Of a stretch of 64,000 nucleotides of DNA, positions 27,829 through 36,944 are shown piece after piece. Position numbers and translations under genes: made by a program. The notes under the pieces are model-generated. The model made no database searches. It was not told the DNA's origin and saw nothing but the letters and a program-made list of their open reading frames with translations. Position 1 is the first letter of the stretch; each line of letters starts with the position of its first letter. Origin of the DNA: Alphaproteobacteria bacterium (GTDB taxonomy: Bacteria; Pseudomonadota; Alphaproteobacteria; Micavibrionales; UBA2020); NCBI GenBank assembly GCA_016794125.1, contig JAEUKT010000002.1, forward strand, positions 1,093,396 through 1,157,395. The letters run 5' to 3'.

Positions 27829-29064
27829 ATGAATACCGAAGACAGAATGATCGAAGCCAACGAAAGCGAAAACCGCCGCGCGCTGATACGCCAGATGTTC
27901 AAGCGTATGAAGCAGTACAACGTCTCCGCCCTTGAAATCAAGGGGCGACAGATCCGCGTGTCGAAAGACCATTGGGTGACGGATTTCGCTTCCTGCAACT
28001 ATCTTGGCTACGATCTCGACCCGTCGATCAAGGTGAATGTGGACGAGGAAATCGAACGCTGGGGCGTGCATCCCAGCTGGTGCCGCCTTGTCGCCAGCCC
28101 CCAAATCTACACCGACCTCGAAGACCGCCTCGCGAAGCTGGTGGGCACGGAAACGACGCTGATTTTGCCGACTGTCACGCTGATCTCGATCGGCATCATC
28201 CCGGCGCTGATCGGCAAGACGGGCGTGATGTTCCTCGACAAATCCGGCCATGAAACCATGTATGAAGGCTGCAAAATCGCCCGTGATTCCGGCGCGACGC
28301 TGAAAAGCTTCAAACAGGGCGATTTCGAAACGCTCGAAAAACTGCTGATCGAGCATAAGGACAACCCGCGCAAGATGATCCGTGTCGACGGTGTCTACAG
28401 CATGACCGGCGATTACGCCGACATCAAATCGCTGCAGGCGCTTGCCAAGAAATACGACGCGATCCTGTACATCGACGACGCGCATGGCTTCGGCGTGGTG
28501 GGCGAAAACCCCGATGAAAACTGCCCCTTCGGCTACAAGGGCAACGGCATCGTGAAATACGCGGGCTGCGACTACGAAAACATCCTGTATGTCGGCGGCT
28601 GTTCCAAGGCCTATTCCTCGCTCGCGGCCTTTATCGCCTGCTCGAAAAAGATGAAAACCTTCTTGCAGGCCTTCGCGACCCCCTACGACCTGTCCGGCCC
28701 TTGCCCCACGGCATCGCTCGCGACGTTGTGGAAAGGCCTTGATGTAAACGAGGAACGCGGCGACGCGTATCGTAAAAAACTCTGGGATCTGACCCATCGC
28801 GGCATCAACGGCCTGCGCCAGCTGGGCTTCGAGGTCGTCAATACCTCGGGCTTCCCGATCGTGTCGGTGAAAATCGGCGACACCGAAAAGCTGATCGAAA
28901 CCGCCAATTTCATGTTCGATGCGGGCATGATGGCGACGATCTGCCCCTATCCGATGGTCATCAAGGGCGAGGAAGTCCACCGCCTGACCTTCACCGCCGC
29001 CAACAGTTCGGAAGACGTCACCAAACTGCTCGACACCTTCGCGCAGATGAAAAAGATGCTCTGA
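27829..29064 (+). CDS. PLP-dependent alpha-oxoamine synthase
   Basis: 411 residues of the AONS/KBL/serine-palmitoyltransferase family. DFASCNYLGYD (about 50) and YIDDAHGFGVVG (about 220) are family motifs, and the PLP lysine is K260 in GGCSKAYSSLAA. The usual Gly-rich follow-up (SKALGGxGG) is replaced by AYSSLAA, so this is a divergent branch. Such enzymes decarboxylatively condense an amino acid with an acyl thioester, giving a 3-keto amine as in sphingolipid, CAI-1 autoinducer or tetrapyrrole precursors. With the neighbouring amino-acid adenylation and sulfotransferase-like genes it suggests a lipid-like or signalling product. A strong terminator follows. Confidence 0.8.
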   Translation: MNTEDRMIEANESENRRALIRQMFKRMKQYNVSALEIKGRQIRVSKDHWVTDFASCNYLGYDLDPSIKVNVDEEIERWGVHPSWCRLVASPQIYTDLEDRLAKLVGTETTLILPTVTLISIGIIPALIGKTGVMFLDKSGHETMYEGCKIARDSGATLKSFKQGDFETLEKLLIEHKDNPRKMIRVDGVYSMTGDYADIKSLQALAKKYDAILYIDDAHGFGVVGENPDENCPFGYKGNGIVKYAGCDYENILYVGGCSKAYSSLAAFIACSKKMKTFLQAFATPYDLSGPCPTASLATLWKGLDVNEERGDAYRKKLWDLTHRGINGLRQLGFEVVNTSGFPIVSVKIGDTEKLIETANFMFDAGMMATICPYPMVIKGEEVHRLTFTAANSSEDVTKLLDTFAQMKKML

Positions 29065-29084
29065 TACCGAATTATTCCATAAAT

Positions 29085-29132
29085 AACCGCCCAAAAGCCT
29101 GTAATAAAACGGCTTTTGGGCGGTTTTCATTT
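29085..29132 (+). terminator. Rho-independent terminator after the oxoamine synthase
   Basis: A 15-bp perfect stem (aaccgcccaaaagcc / ggcttttgggcggtt) around an 11-base loop, followed by TTCATTTT. Confidence 0.9.
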
Positions 29133-29305
29133 TAAGGCGATATTAAGCATCATTTCCTATGATCAAAACACCATCCGGCCTATGTGAATTCAGGGGTTTT
29201 TGCGCTGTCGCGGCTTCGATTTTTTGTGCCGTTTTCCGCCAGCCATGCTTTAATGAATCTCCGGATTTTTTGATGGTGGATTATTTTTTATAAAAGGGGA
29301 ATATC

Positions 29306-32300
29306 ATGGCTTTGGTTCAAGGCTCCGGCGCAGCAGACGGCCCCGATAATCCCGACATGATCGGCACCAACGGCCCCGACACTATCGACGGGCTTTCAGG
29401 GAATGACTGGATCCAGACGCTTGGCGGCAATGATACGCTCATCGGCGGCGCGGGCAGCGACGCGCTGTGGTCGGGCAGCGGCGCAGATACCATGGTCGGC
29501 GGCACGGGCGCCATGACGGGCGACCTGCAGGGCAACGACACCTACCACGTGGATAACGTGGGCGATGTCATCATCGAATACGCAGACCAGGGCATCGACC
29601 GCATCCACGCCTATATTACCTATGACATGACCACGGGCCTCAGCGTCAACGTCGAAAACATGCGCCTTGTCGGCTTCGCGACGGGCATCGACGGGATCGG
29701 CAACGACCTTAACAACACGCTGGAGGGCAACCGCGAAAAGAACACGCTGATGGGCGGCCTTGGCGACGATACATACATCATTTACAACGAAACCGACCTT
29801 TCCAAAGTCGATGTCATCATCGAAAACCCGGGCGAGGGATCGGACACCTATATGGTGAACTTCACCTTCGCGCTGGGTTCCACCGCGCTGAACATCGAAA
29901 ATATCACGCTGACCGGCACCAAGCTGATCAACGCGACCGGCAACGCCGGCGACAACACCCTGACCGGCAACGTCGCGAAAAACACGCTGACCGGCGGGCT
30001 TGGCAACGATACCTATGTCATTCAGGACACAACCGACGTCATCAAGGAAAACGCGGGCGAAGGCAACGACACCGTCGTGATCAAGGACAAGAGCTACAGC
30101 ATCGCAACGCAGCTGAACCTCGAAAACATTACGCTGACCGGCACGGCGACCACGACCGCGACGGGTAATACCGCCGCCAACATCCTGATCGGCAACGACG
30201 GTTCCAACACGCTGGACGGCCTCGCCGGCGCGGATGCGATGATCGGGTATAAGGGCAATGACGTTTATATCGTTGATAACCTTGGCGACACCGTCGATGA
30301 CGGTGGCGGCACTGATGCCGGCGGCACGGACGAAGTGCGCGCAAGCGTCTCTTTCACGCTGGTCGCCGACATCGAAAACCTGACGCTGACCGGCAGCGCC
30401 AATATCAACGGCACCGGCAACACGCTCATCAATACGATGACCGGCAACCTTGGCCTGAACACGCTGGCGGGCGGCTTGGGCGATGATTATTACTATGTGC
30501 AGAATACGGGCGATGTGGTGTCTGAAGGCGTCGGCGAGGGTATCGACCGCCTTTTCACGACCGCCAATTTCAACATGGACACGAATGCCGACCAGGTTGA
30601 AATCCTGACGCTGCTCGGCACGCTCGGCATCAGTGGCATCGGCAACGCGCTTGATAACACGATCAACGGCAACGCAGGCGCCAACGTCATTTTCGGCCGC
30701 GGCGGCCAGGACACGATCTACGGCAACGCCGGCAACGATGTCATCAACGGTGAAGGCGAAATCGACACCATTTTCGGCAACGCCGGCAACGATACACTGC
30801 TGGGCGGCGACGGCGACGATTACACCATCGATGGCGGCGCGGGGAATGACATTCTCAACGGCGGCAACGGCAACGACGGGTTGATCGGCGGCACAGGTAT
30901 CGACACCTTCATCGGCGGCCTTGGGGACGATACTTTCGAGGTGACCGAAGCGAACGAAGTGATCACCGAATATATCGGCCAGGGCATCGACAGGGTCGTG
31001 ACCAATTTGAAATCCTTCACCCTCGCCCCGGTGACTGCGACGCAGGAGCTTGAAAATCTGAGCCTGTTCGGCACGGCGCAAATCGGTATCGGTAACGAGA
31101 TTGGCAACAGCATCAGCGGCTGGAGCAATAACAACACGTTGTTCGGCATGGCGGGCAACGACATCCTCAGCGACACGCTGGGCGGCAACGACACGCTGGA
31201 CGGCGGCACCGGCATCGATTCCATGTTTGCCGGTGTCGGCAACGATGTTTATTATGTCGATAACGCGCTGGACACCGTGACTGAAGCTGCGTTCGAAGGC
31301 ACCGATTCTATATATTCAAGCGTCTCATACAACATGCTGGTATCAGCGCCGGGTGAAATCGAATACCTTTACCTGATAGGCAGCGCCGTCACGGGCATCG
31401 GTAATGACGTCAGCAACACGCTTGTCGGCAACTCGCTGGTTAATACGCTGGCGGGCGGGCTTGGCGGCGATGCGTATATCGTCGATAACATGGCGGACCT
31501 GATCATCGAAAATACAGGCGAGGGTGCTGACACCATCTTTTCATCCGTTACCTATACGCTCGCGACCGCAGGCGCGACCTATGAAATCGAAAGCCTGACG
31601 CTGATTGGCAAGGACAACATCAACGGTACCGGCAACGCCGACGACAATACCCTGACCGGCAATATCGGCATCAACACGCTGCGCGGCGGCCTTGGCAACG
31701 ACTGGTTTGTCGTGAACGACATCGAGGATTACACGAAAGACACCTTTGTCGAGCTGATCGGCGAAGGCTCGGATGACGGCGTGCTTGCCTATATTTCCTT
31801 CACGCTGAATTCGGCATCGCCCACTTATGATATCGAGAACATCACCCTGATGGGCACTGCCAACATCAATGCTGCGGGTAACGAACTCGACAATACCCTG
31901 ATCGGCAACATAGGCAGCAACACCTTGAACGGGTCGTCGGGTGTGGATTTCCTGATGGGGCTTGCCGGTAACGACACATACATCCTCGACACGATCGCCG
32001 ATTTCATCACCGAAGACGTGGGCGGCGGCATCGACACCGTATGGACGAATTTCAGCTACAACCTTTCGGTCGATGTGGCCGAGGTTGAAAACCTCACGCT
32101 TTACGGCGGCCTTGCCATCGACGGCACAGGCAGCAGTGTTGCGAACATCATCATCGGCAATATCGCGACGAATACGCTGGCGGGACTCGACGGCAACGAT
32201 ACGCTGGACGGCGGCGGGGGCGTGGACACATTGATCGGCGGCGCGGGCAACGACATCTATATCGTCGCCAACTCCCTCGACACGGTCATCGAGGTCGGCG

Positions 32301-34558
32301 GCGAAGGCACCGATACGGTACGCAACAGCGTTAGCTACGACATGGGGCTTCACGCCTCGGGCGATGTGGAAATCATGGTCATGACCGGCCTTGCCAACAT
32401 CAACGGCACCGGCAATGCGCTTGGCAACACCATGACGGGCAATGCCGGCAACAACACGATCGACGGCGCGGACGGCGACGATACGCTGCTGGGCGGCGCG
32501 GGCGACGATTACCTGCTGGGAGGCAATGGCATTGACACTCTTGACGGCGGCGTCGGGATCGACGCGCTGGCGGGCGGCGACGGCGACGATGTTTACATCA
32601 TCACTTCCGCAACCAAGACCGTGATCGAGGCGGTCGGGCAGGGCGTGGATGAAGTCCGCTCCAGCCTGACGCATACGCTGGCCGCCAACGTCGAAAACCT
32701 GACGCTGACGGGCAGCTCGGCCATCAATGGTTTCGGCAACAACCTTGACAACCTCATCAAGGGCAATGCGGCTGTCAATACACTGAGCGGCGGCGTTGGC
32801 GCAGATACGATGCTGGGCGCCGGCGGCAACGACGTGTACTTTGTCGACAACGCGCTGGATGTGGTGACCGAATTCGGCGGCGAAGGAGTTGCGGACCTCA
32901 TTTATTCGTCTGTCACCTACGACATGCTTGCGCAAACCTCGGCCGAAGTAGAGAATTTGACATTGACCGGTACCGCGAACCTCGATGCGATCGGCAACAT
33001 TGGCCACAACATAATTACTGGAAATTCCGGCATTAATACCTTGGCGGGCGGCTTGGGGAACGACACGTATGTCCTCCAAAACCTCGGCGATGTGGTGCTG
33101 GAGGCGGCGGGCGAGGGTGTCGACACGATCATGGTCGCGCTAACCTGGGCGCTCGACAATATTCAGGAAATAGAAAACATTACGCTTCTGGGGACGTCCA
33201 ATATCAATGCCACGGGCAATGACCTCGATAACGTCCTGCGCGGCAATTCGGGCAAGAACGTGCTCGATGGCGGGCTTGGAAACGACACATACGATATCGG
33301 CGCGTCGGCAACTAACGACACTATCGTAGTCGATACAGGCGGTAACGATACGGTCATCGTCGGGGCAAGCTATTCCATCGCCAACCGCGCTGACCTTGAA
33401 AACATTACGCTGACCGGCATCGGTCTTTTCAATGCCGTAGGCAACGCCAGCGACAATATCCTGACCGGTAACGCCAAAAAGAACACACTCAACGGCGGAA
33501 TCGGCGCCGATACCATGATCGGCGGCGACGGCGATGACACCTTCTACGTGGACAATGTAGGCGATGTCGTTCTCGATGAACTGGGGGATGTAACGCCGGG
33601 TGGAAAAGACCTTGTGATTTCCAGCGTTTCTTACACCCTTGCAACGGGGGTGGATAACCTGACCCTGACCAACGTCGCAACGGCCCTGAACGGCACGGGC
33701 AACGATCTCGTCAACATCATCAAGGGCAACTCTTTCAACAACATTCTCGACGGCGGCGTGGGTTCCGACACCATGGATGGCGGCGCGGGGAACGATACAT
33801 ACTTCATCGACGCGGCCGGTGACGTCATCAAGGATGCCAGCGGCATCGACCTCGTGTTTTCCTCTCTCGGCTTCTATACGCTTGCCACCGGTCTCGAAAA
33901 CCTGACGCTGACCGGCACTAACCCGATCAACGGCACGGGCAACACACTCAACAATACGATTACGGGCAACAGCGGCAATAACATCATCGACGGCGGCGCA
34001 GGCAGCGACGTGATGATCGGCGGCGGTTCCGATAATGTTACCGGCGACATCTATTTCGTCGACCGCATCACCGACGTCGTCATCGGCGATACCGGGCTTG
34101 ATACCATCAAGAGTAAGGTGTCCTTCTCGCTGATGGCCGCGCCCGAGGTCGAAAACCTTGTCCTGCTGGGCACCTCCGCGCTGAACGGCACAGGCAATGC
34201 GCTGAACAACTCCCTGATCGGCAATACCGGCGTCAACACGCTGATGGGGGGCGACGGGAATGATTTCATCGCGGGCGGGGGCGGTAAAGACGTCCTGTAT
34301 GGCGGCAACGGCGCGGACACCTTCTACTTCCAGGGCGCGACGGCGTTCAAGGCCGTCGTCACGATCATGGATTACCAAATCGGAATTGACACGATTTTCT
34401 ACGATGCCATCGTCGATCCGCTGCTGCAGGTTAACGAAGACTTCATCGAGTTCCGCACCGTTTCCGGCAGCACCAACCTGCAGGTCTGGCTGGATTACGA
34501 CGGCCAGGGCGATGCTTACCAGCCCCAAATGATTGCGCTTCTGATCAACCCCAGCTAG
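29306..34558 (+). CDS. Giant RTX-type calcium-binding repeat protein
   Basis: 1750 residues, almost entirely repeats. Two types alternate: short Gly/Asp nonapeptides of the RTX form (for example GGAGNDTYFID, GGDGDDT) that bind Ca2+ as parallel beta rolls, and a roughly 90-110-residue unit with ENLTLTGTANINGTGN followed by a LTGN...NTLxGGLGNDTY stretch, present about 13-15 times. No signal peptide is present. The last ~100 residues (ADTFYFQGATAFKAVVTIMD onward) resemble the peroxidase-like/secretion tail of type I substrates, suggesting export by an ABC/MFP/TolC system, though none is encoded in this window. A GGGGA site precedes the ATG. Likely an adhesin or surface-layer protein. Confidence 0.88.
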   Translation: MALVQGSGAADGPDNPDMIGTNGPDTIDGLSGNDWIQTLGGNDTLIGGAGSDALWSGSGADTMVGGTGAMTGDLQGNDTYHVDNVGDVIIEYADQGIDRIHAYITYDMTTGLSVNVENMRLVGFATGIDGIGNDLNNTLEGNREKNTLMGGLGDDTYIIYNETDLSKVDVIIENPGEGSDTYMVNFTFALGSTALNIENITLTGTKLINATGNAGDNTLTGNVAKNTLTGGLGNDTYVIQDTTDVIKENAGEGNDTVVIKDKSYSIATQLNLENITLTGTATTTATGNTAANILIGNDGSNTLDGLAGADAMIGYKGNDVYIVDNLGDTVDDGGGTDAGGTDEVRASVSFTLVADIENLTLTGSANINGTGNTLINTMTGNLGLNTLAGGLGDDYYYVQNTGDVVSEGVGEGIDRLFTTANFNMDTNADQVEILTLLGTLGISGIGNALDNTINGNAGANVIFGRGGQDTIYGNAGNDVINGEGEIDTIFGNAGNDTLLGGDGDDYTIDGGAGNDILNGGNGNDGLIGGTGIDTFIGGLGDDTFEVTEANEVITEYIGQGIDRVVTNLKSFTLAPVTATQELENLSLFGTAQIGIGNEIGNSISGWSNNNTLFGMAGNDILSDTLGGNDTLDGGTGIDSMFAGVGNDVYYVDNALDTVTEAAFEGTDSIYSSVSYNMLVSAPGEIEYLYLIGSAVTGIGNDVSNTLVGNSLVNTLAGGLGGDAYIVDNMADLIIENTGEGADTIFSSVTYTLATAGATYEIESLTLIGKDNINGTGNADDNTLTGNIGINTLRGGLGNDWFVVNDIEDYTKDTFVELIGEGSDDGVLAYISFTLNSASPTYDIENITLMGTANINAAGNELDNTLIGNIGSNTLNGSSGVDFLMGLAGNDTYILDTIADFITEDVGGGIDTVWTNFSYNLSVDVAEVENLTLYGGLAIDGTGSSVANIIIGNIATNTLAGLDGNDTLDGGGGVDTLIGGAGNDIYIVANSLDTVIEVGGEGTDTVRNSVSYDMGLHASGDVEIMVMTGLANINGTGNALGNTMTGNAGNNTIDGADGDDTLLGGAGDDYLLGGNGIDTLDGGVGIDALAGGDGDDVYIITSATKTVIEAVGQGVDEVRSSLTHTLAANVENLTLTGSSAINGFGNNLDNLIKGNAAVNTLSGGVGADTMLGAGGNDVYFVDNALDVVTEFGGEGVADLIYSSVTYDMLAQTSAEVENLTLTGTANLDAIGNIGHNIITGNSGINTLAGGLGNDTYVLQNLGDVVLEAAGEGVDTIMVALTWALDNIQEIENITLLGTSNINATGNDLDNVLRGNSGKNVLDGGLGNDTYDIGASATNDTIVVDTGGNDTVIVGASYSIANRADLENITLTGIGLFNAVGNASDNILTGNAKKNTLNGGIGADTMIGGDGDDTFYVDNVGDVVLDELGDVTPGGKDLVISSVSYTLATGVDNLTLTNVATALNGTGNDLVNIIKGNSFNNILDGGVGSDTMDGGAGNDTYFIDAAGDVIKDASGIDLVFSSLGFYTLATGLENLTLTGTNPINGTGNTLNNTITGNSGNNIIDGGAGSDVMIGGGSDNVTGDIYFVDRITDVVIGDTGLDTIKSKVSFSLMAAPEVENLVLLGTSALNGTGNALNNSLIGNTGVNTLMGGDGNDFIAGGGGKDVLYGGNGADTFYFQGATAFKAVVTIMDYQIGIDTIFYDAIVDPLLQVNEDFIEFRTVSGSTNLQVWLDYDGQGDAYQPQMIALLINPS

Positions 34559-34564
34559 GGGTTG
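34546..34564. terminator. Small hairpin over the RTX stop codon
   Basis: CAACCCC-agcta-GGGGTTG, a perfect 7-bp stem, spans the RTX stop and the six bases before the convergent acetate kinase stop. There is no T tract, so it is a weak candidate for stopping either transcript. Confidence 0.35.
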
Positions 34565-35710
34565 TCAGGGCGCGGGCGGTTTTGCGGCGGGTGCTGCGGG
34601 CTTCTGGGTCAGAACGGTTTTCACGTGCTGCGCCATCATCAATTCCTCGTCGGTTTTGATGACATAGACCTTCACCGCGCTGTCGGGGGCATGAATGGCG
34701 GGTTTGCTGCCGTCATTTGCCACGGTGTCCGTTTTCACGCCCAGATGCGCCAGCTGCGACAGGATTTTTTCGCGGATAATACCGGAATTCTCGCCGATAC
34801 CGCCTGTAAACACGATCGCATCCACGCCGCCCAGATCGACGGTGAGGGATGCCGCCTGACGCGCGGCATAAAGGCAGAACAGGTCGATCGCCTCCTTCGC
34901 TTCGGGCTTGTCGCTGGCAAGCAATGTGCGAACGTCTTCGGTGATGCCTGACACGCCCTTCAGGCCCGATTGTTTCTGGAAGATGTCTGAAAGGCCTTTT
35001 ACCGTCTCGCCCTGTTCCAGCAGGTATAACAGGATGCCGGGGTCGGTTGATCCTGCGCGCGTGCCCATCATCAAGCCGTCGACGGGGGTGAAGCCCATGG
35101 TGGTCGCGACGCTCTTGCCGTCCTTCATCGCCATCATGCTGGCGCCATTACCCAGATGCGCGACAATCACGCGGCCTTTGGCGGTTTTCGCATCGGCAAC
35201 TTCGGGTAGTTTTGAGGCGATATATTCATACGATAGCCCGTGGAAACCGTAGCGGATGATGCCTTCATCCGTCAGTTTACGGGGCAGGGCATACATCTGG
35301 TTCAGTTTCGCCTGCGTACGGTGGAAGGCGGTATCGAACGAAGCCACCTGCGGCAGGTCGGGGTATTTCTCCGAAATCAGCTTGATGCCCTTCAGGTTAT
35401 GCGGCTGGTGCAGGGGGGAGAGCGGCGCAAGTTTTTCAAGATCGGCGAAAACCTTCGCGTCGACTTTCTGCGGCGCGGCATAATCCTTGCCGCCATGCAC
35501 GACGCGGTGGCCGACGGATGTGACGTTGTTCGCGGCGATGACATCCAATACCTGCTGGAAAGCCGCGTCATAACCGCCTGCTTTCTTCACTTCGATATTC
35601 TTGCGCTCGATCAGCGTCAGGTCATCGGCGCGGTACAGGCCGTATTTGATTGACGACGATCCGGCGTTGACCACCAGGACCGTTTCGACAGGTTTCTTGT
35701 CAGCGTCCAT
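34565..35710 (-). CDS. ackA: Acetate kinase
   Basis: 381 residues of the ASKHA fold. The first phosphate loop is VLVVNAGSSSIKYGLY, VVHGGKDY carries a conserved His/Gly pair, ASFDTAFHRT contains the catalytic Asp/Arg region, and VFTGGIGENSGIIRE is the second ADP motif. It interconverts acetate + ATP and acetyl phosphate. It is slightly shorter than the usual 395-400 residues and ends in a Pro/Ala-rich tail. It follows the phosphotransacetylase gene by 15 bases on the same strand, giving the standard acetyl-CoA/acetyl-P/acetate pathway. Confidence 0.95.
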   Translation of the reverse strand: MDADKKPVETVLVVNAGSSSIKYGLYRADDLTLIERKNIEVKKAGGYDAAFQQVLDVIAANNVTSVGHRVVHGGKDYAAPQKVDAKVFADLEKLAPLSPLHQPHNLKGIKLISEKYPDLPQVASFDTAFHRTQAKLNQMYALPRKLTDEGIIRYGFHGLSYEYIASKLPEVADAKTAKGRVIVAHLGNGASMMAMKDGKSVATTMGFTPVDGLMMGTRAGSTDPGILLYLLEQGETVKGLSDIFQKQSGLKGVSGITEDVRTLLASDKPEAKEAIDLFCLYAARQAASLTVDLGGVDAIVFTGGIGENSGIIREKILSQLAHLGVKTDTVANDGSKPAIHAPDSAVKVYVIKTDEELMMAQHVKTVLTQKPAAPAAKPPAP

Positions 35711-35725
35711 ATCAGGGTTTCTTTA

Positions 35726-36643
35726 TTAAGGTTTTTTGGGCGCGCGGGTCTGGCTGCGGCTGGCGACAAGCGCGATGGCCGCCGATGCCTTGCGTTCTTC
35801 CGCTTCCGCCGACCGGCTGTTGAGGATGATCGGCACTTTCGCGCCGACAACCACGCCGCCCAGCGGCGCGTTCGACATCAGCACCCGCGATTTGAAGTAG
35901 ATATTGCCGGATTCAAGGTCGGGGAACACAAGGATGTCGGGATCGCCTGCGACATCCGAGAAAATGCCCTTCAGGTTCGCCGATTTTTTCGAAATCGCGT
36001 TATCCATGCCGAACGGGCCTTCCACCTTCGCGCCCGTGATCTGGCCGCGCAGCGACATAACTGTCAGGGCCGCGGCATCGAGCGTCGCCTGCTGGCGCGG
36101 TTCCACCTTTTCGGAAGCCGCCAGAATAGCCACTTTCGGCTCGCGCCCTTCGATCTTCCAGAACAGATCAACGGCATTCTGGATGATGTCGCGCTTGGCC
36201 ATCAGGTCGGGTGCCTCGTTCACGGCGGCATCGGTGATGTAAAGCGGCTTGTGATAACCCGGGTCTTCCATGATGAACACGTGGCTCATGCGTTTGTCGG
36301 TGCGCAGCTGGCCTTCCTTGGAAACGATGGGGTGCAGGAATTCGGGCGTGTCGATCTTGCCCTTCATCAGCGCTTCGGCCTTGCCCGTGCGCACCAGCTC
36401 GACGCCCTTTTCGGCGGCGGCATGGCTGTGTTCGGTGTTCACGATCTCGAAGGCGGAGATGTCAATATTGGCATCCTTCGCAGCCTTGCGGATTTTATCC
36501 TCGGGCCCGACCAGAATGGGGTCCATCAGCTTTGCGGCTGCGGCTTCGAATGCGCCGCGCAGGGAATTTTCATCGGTGGGGTGGATCACAGCAGTCTTGA
36601 GGGGCTTCGTCTCGGGCGTAAGCTTGTCGTAGATGTGCTGCAA
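35726..36643 (-). CDS. Phosphate acetyl/butyryltransferase
   Basis: 305 residues of the short PTA/PTB family (no N-terminal regulatory domain). Visible motifs: AVIHPTDENSLRGAFEAAA, PILVGPEDKIRKAA, RTGKAEALMKGKIDTPEFL, and SNAPLGGVVVGAKVPIILNSR near the end. It transfers acetyl (or butyryl) groups between CoA and phosphate, feeding acetate kinase 15 bases downstream. Substrate preference cannot be read from the sequence; proteins of this length are often annotated as phosphate butyryltransferase. It is divergent from pepN with a 301-base gap. Confidence 0.88.
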   Translation of the reverse strand: MQHIYDKLTPETKPLKTAVIHPTDENSLRGAFEAAAAKLMDPILVGPEDKIRKAAKDANIDISAFEIVNTEHSHAAAEKGVELVRTGKAEALMKGKIDTPEFLHPIVSKEGQLRTDKRMSHVFIMEDPGYHKPLYITDAAVNEAPDLMAKRDIIQNAVDLFWKIEGREPKVAILAASEKVEPRQQATLDAAALTVMSLRGQITGAKVEGPFGMDNAISKKSANLKGIFSDVAGDPDILVFPDLESGNIYFKSRVLMSNAPLGGVVVGAKVPIILNSRSAEAEERKASAAIALVASRSQTRAPKKP

Positions 36644-36944
36644 TTCTTTGTCCCTTCATTTATGCCTGCGGGTCGATTCCCGATGGCTGTTAAGATCATT
36701 ATGCTGTGCTTGAGTACAATTAGGCGCGAGAAGCGCCGCGTTGTCAAGGCGCACGAAAACATCCGTATGCTTAACAAGCTGAAAATGAAAGAAAATTTCC
36801 ACGATAATTTATGTTGCGGAGCAGCATTAAAATGCTGATTTCATTATAAGAATATTACGCTAAAAAGGGTTTGACCCCTTGGCTTTGTTTAACATATTGT
36901 ATGACCTGTTTAGGTCAACCACATCTTTCCGGAGACGAAAAACA
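36644..36944. other. Divergent intergenic region between pta and pepN
   Basis: About 300 bases, AT-rich in its pepN-proximal half, holding no gene I can support. It contains a perfect palindrome CAGCATT-aa-AATGCTG (36822-36837) and, closer to pepN, the promoter with its own palindrome described separately. The pta promoter presumably lies near the left end, but no clear hexamers were found on that strand. Confidence 0.5.
36871..36917 (+). promoter_or_regulatory. pepN promoter with palindromic operator
   Basis: TTGACC (36871-36876), an 18-base spacer and TATTGT (36895-36900) form a sigma-70-type promoter. Directly after the -10 lies a perfect inverted repeat TGACCT-gttt-AGGTCA (36902-36917), where a bound protein would block initiation. 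The pepN ATG is 28 bases further on. Confidence 0.65.

Noticed and set aside
29396-34528. Several long minus-strand open frames (460-560 codons) opposite the RTX gene
   Set aside because: They arise from the repetitive, stop-poor codon pattern of the sense gene; they have low-complexity Val/Asp/Ala products and no ribosome-binding sites.
29306-34558. CRISPR-like periodic repeats
   Set aside because: The repeats are in-frame protein-coding RTX units without uniform repeats and unique spacers of CRISPR size; no cas genes are present.
34546-34564. Strong bidirectional terminator between RTX and ackA
   Set aside because: The stem is only 7 bp with no T tract, so it is listed only as a weak hairpin.
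36879-36944. 22-residue N-terminal extension of PepN
   Set aside because: This part lies over the promoter and operator; the ATG at 36945 has a ribosome-binding site.
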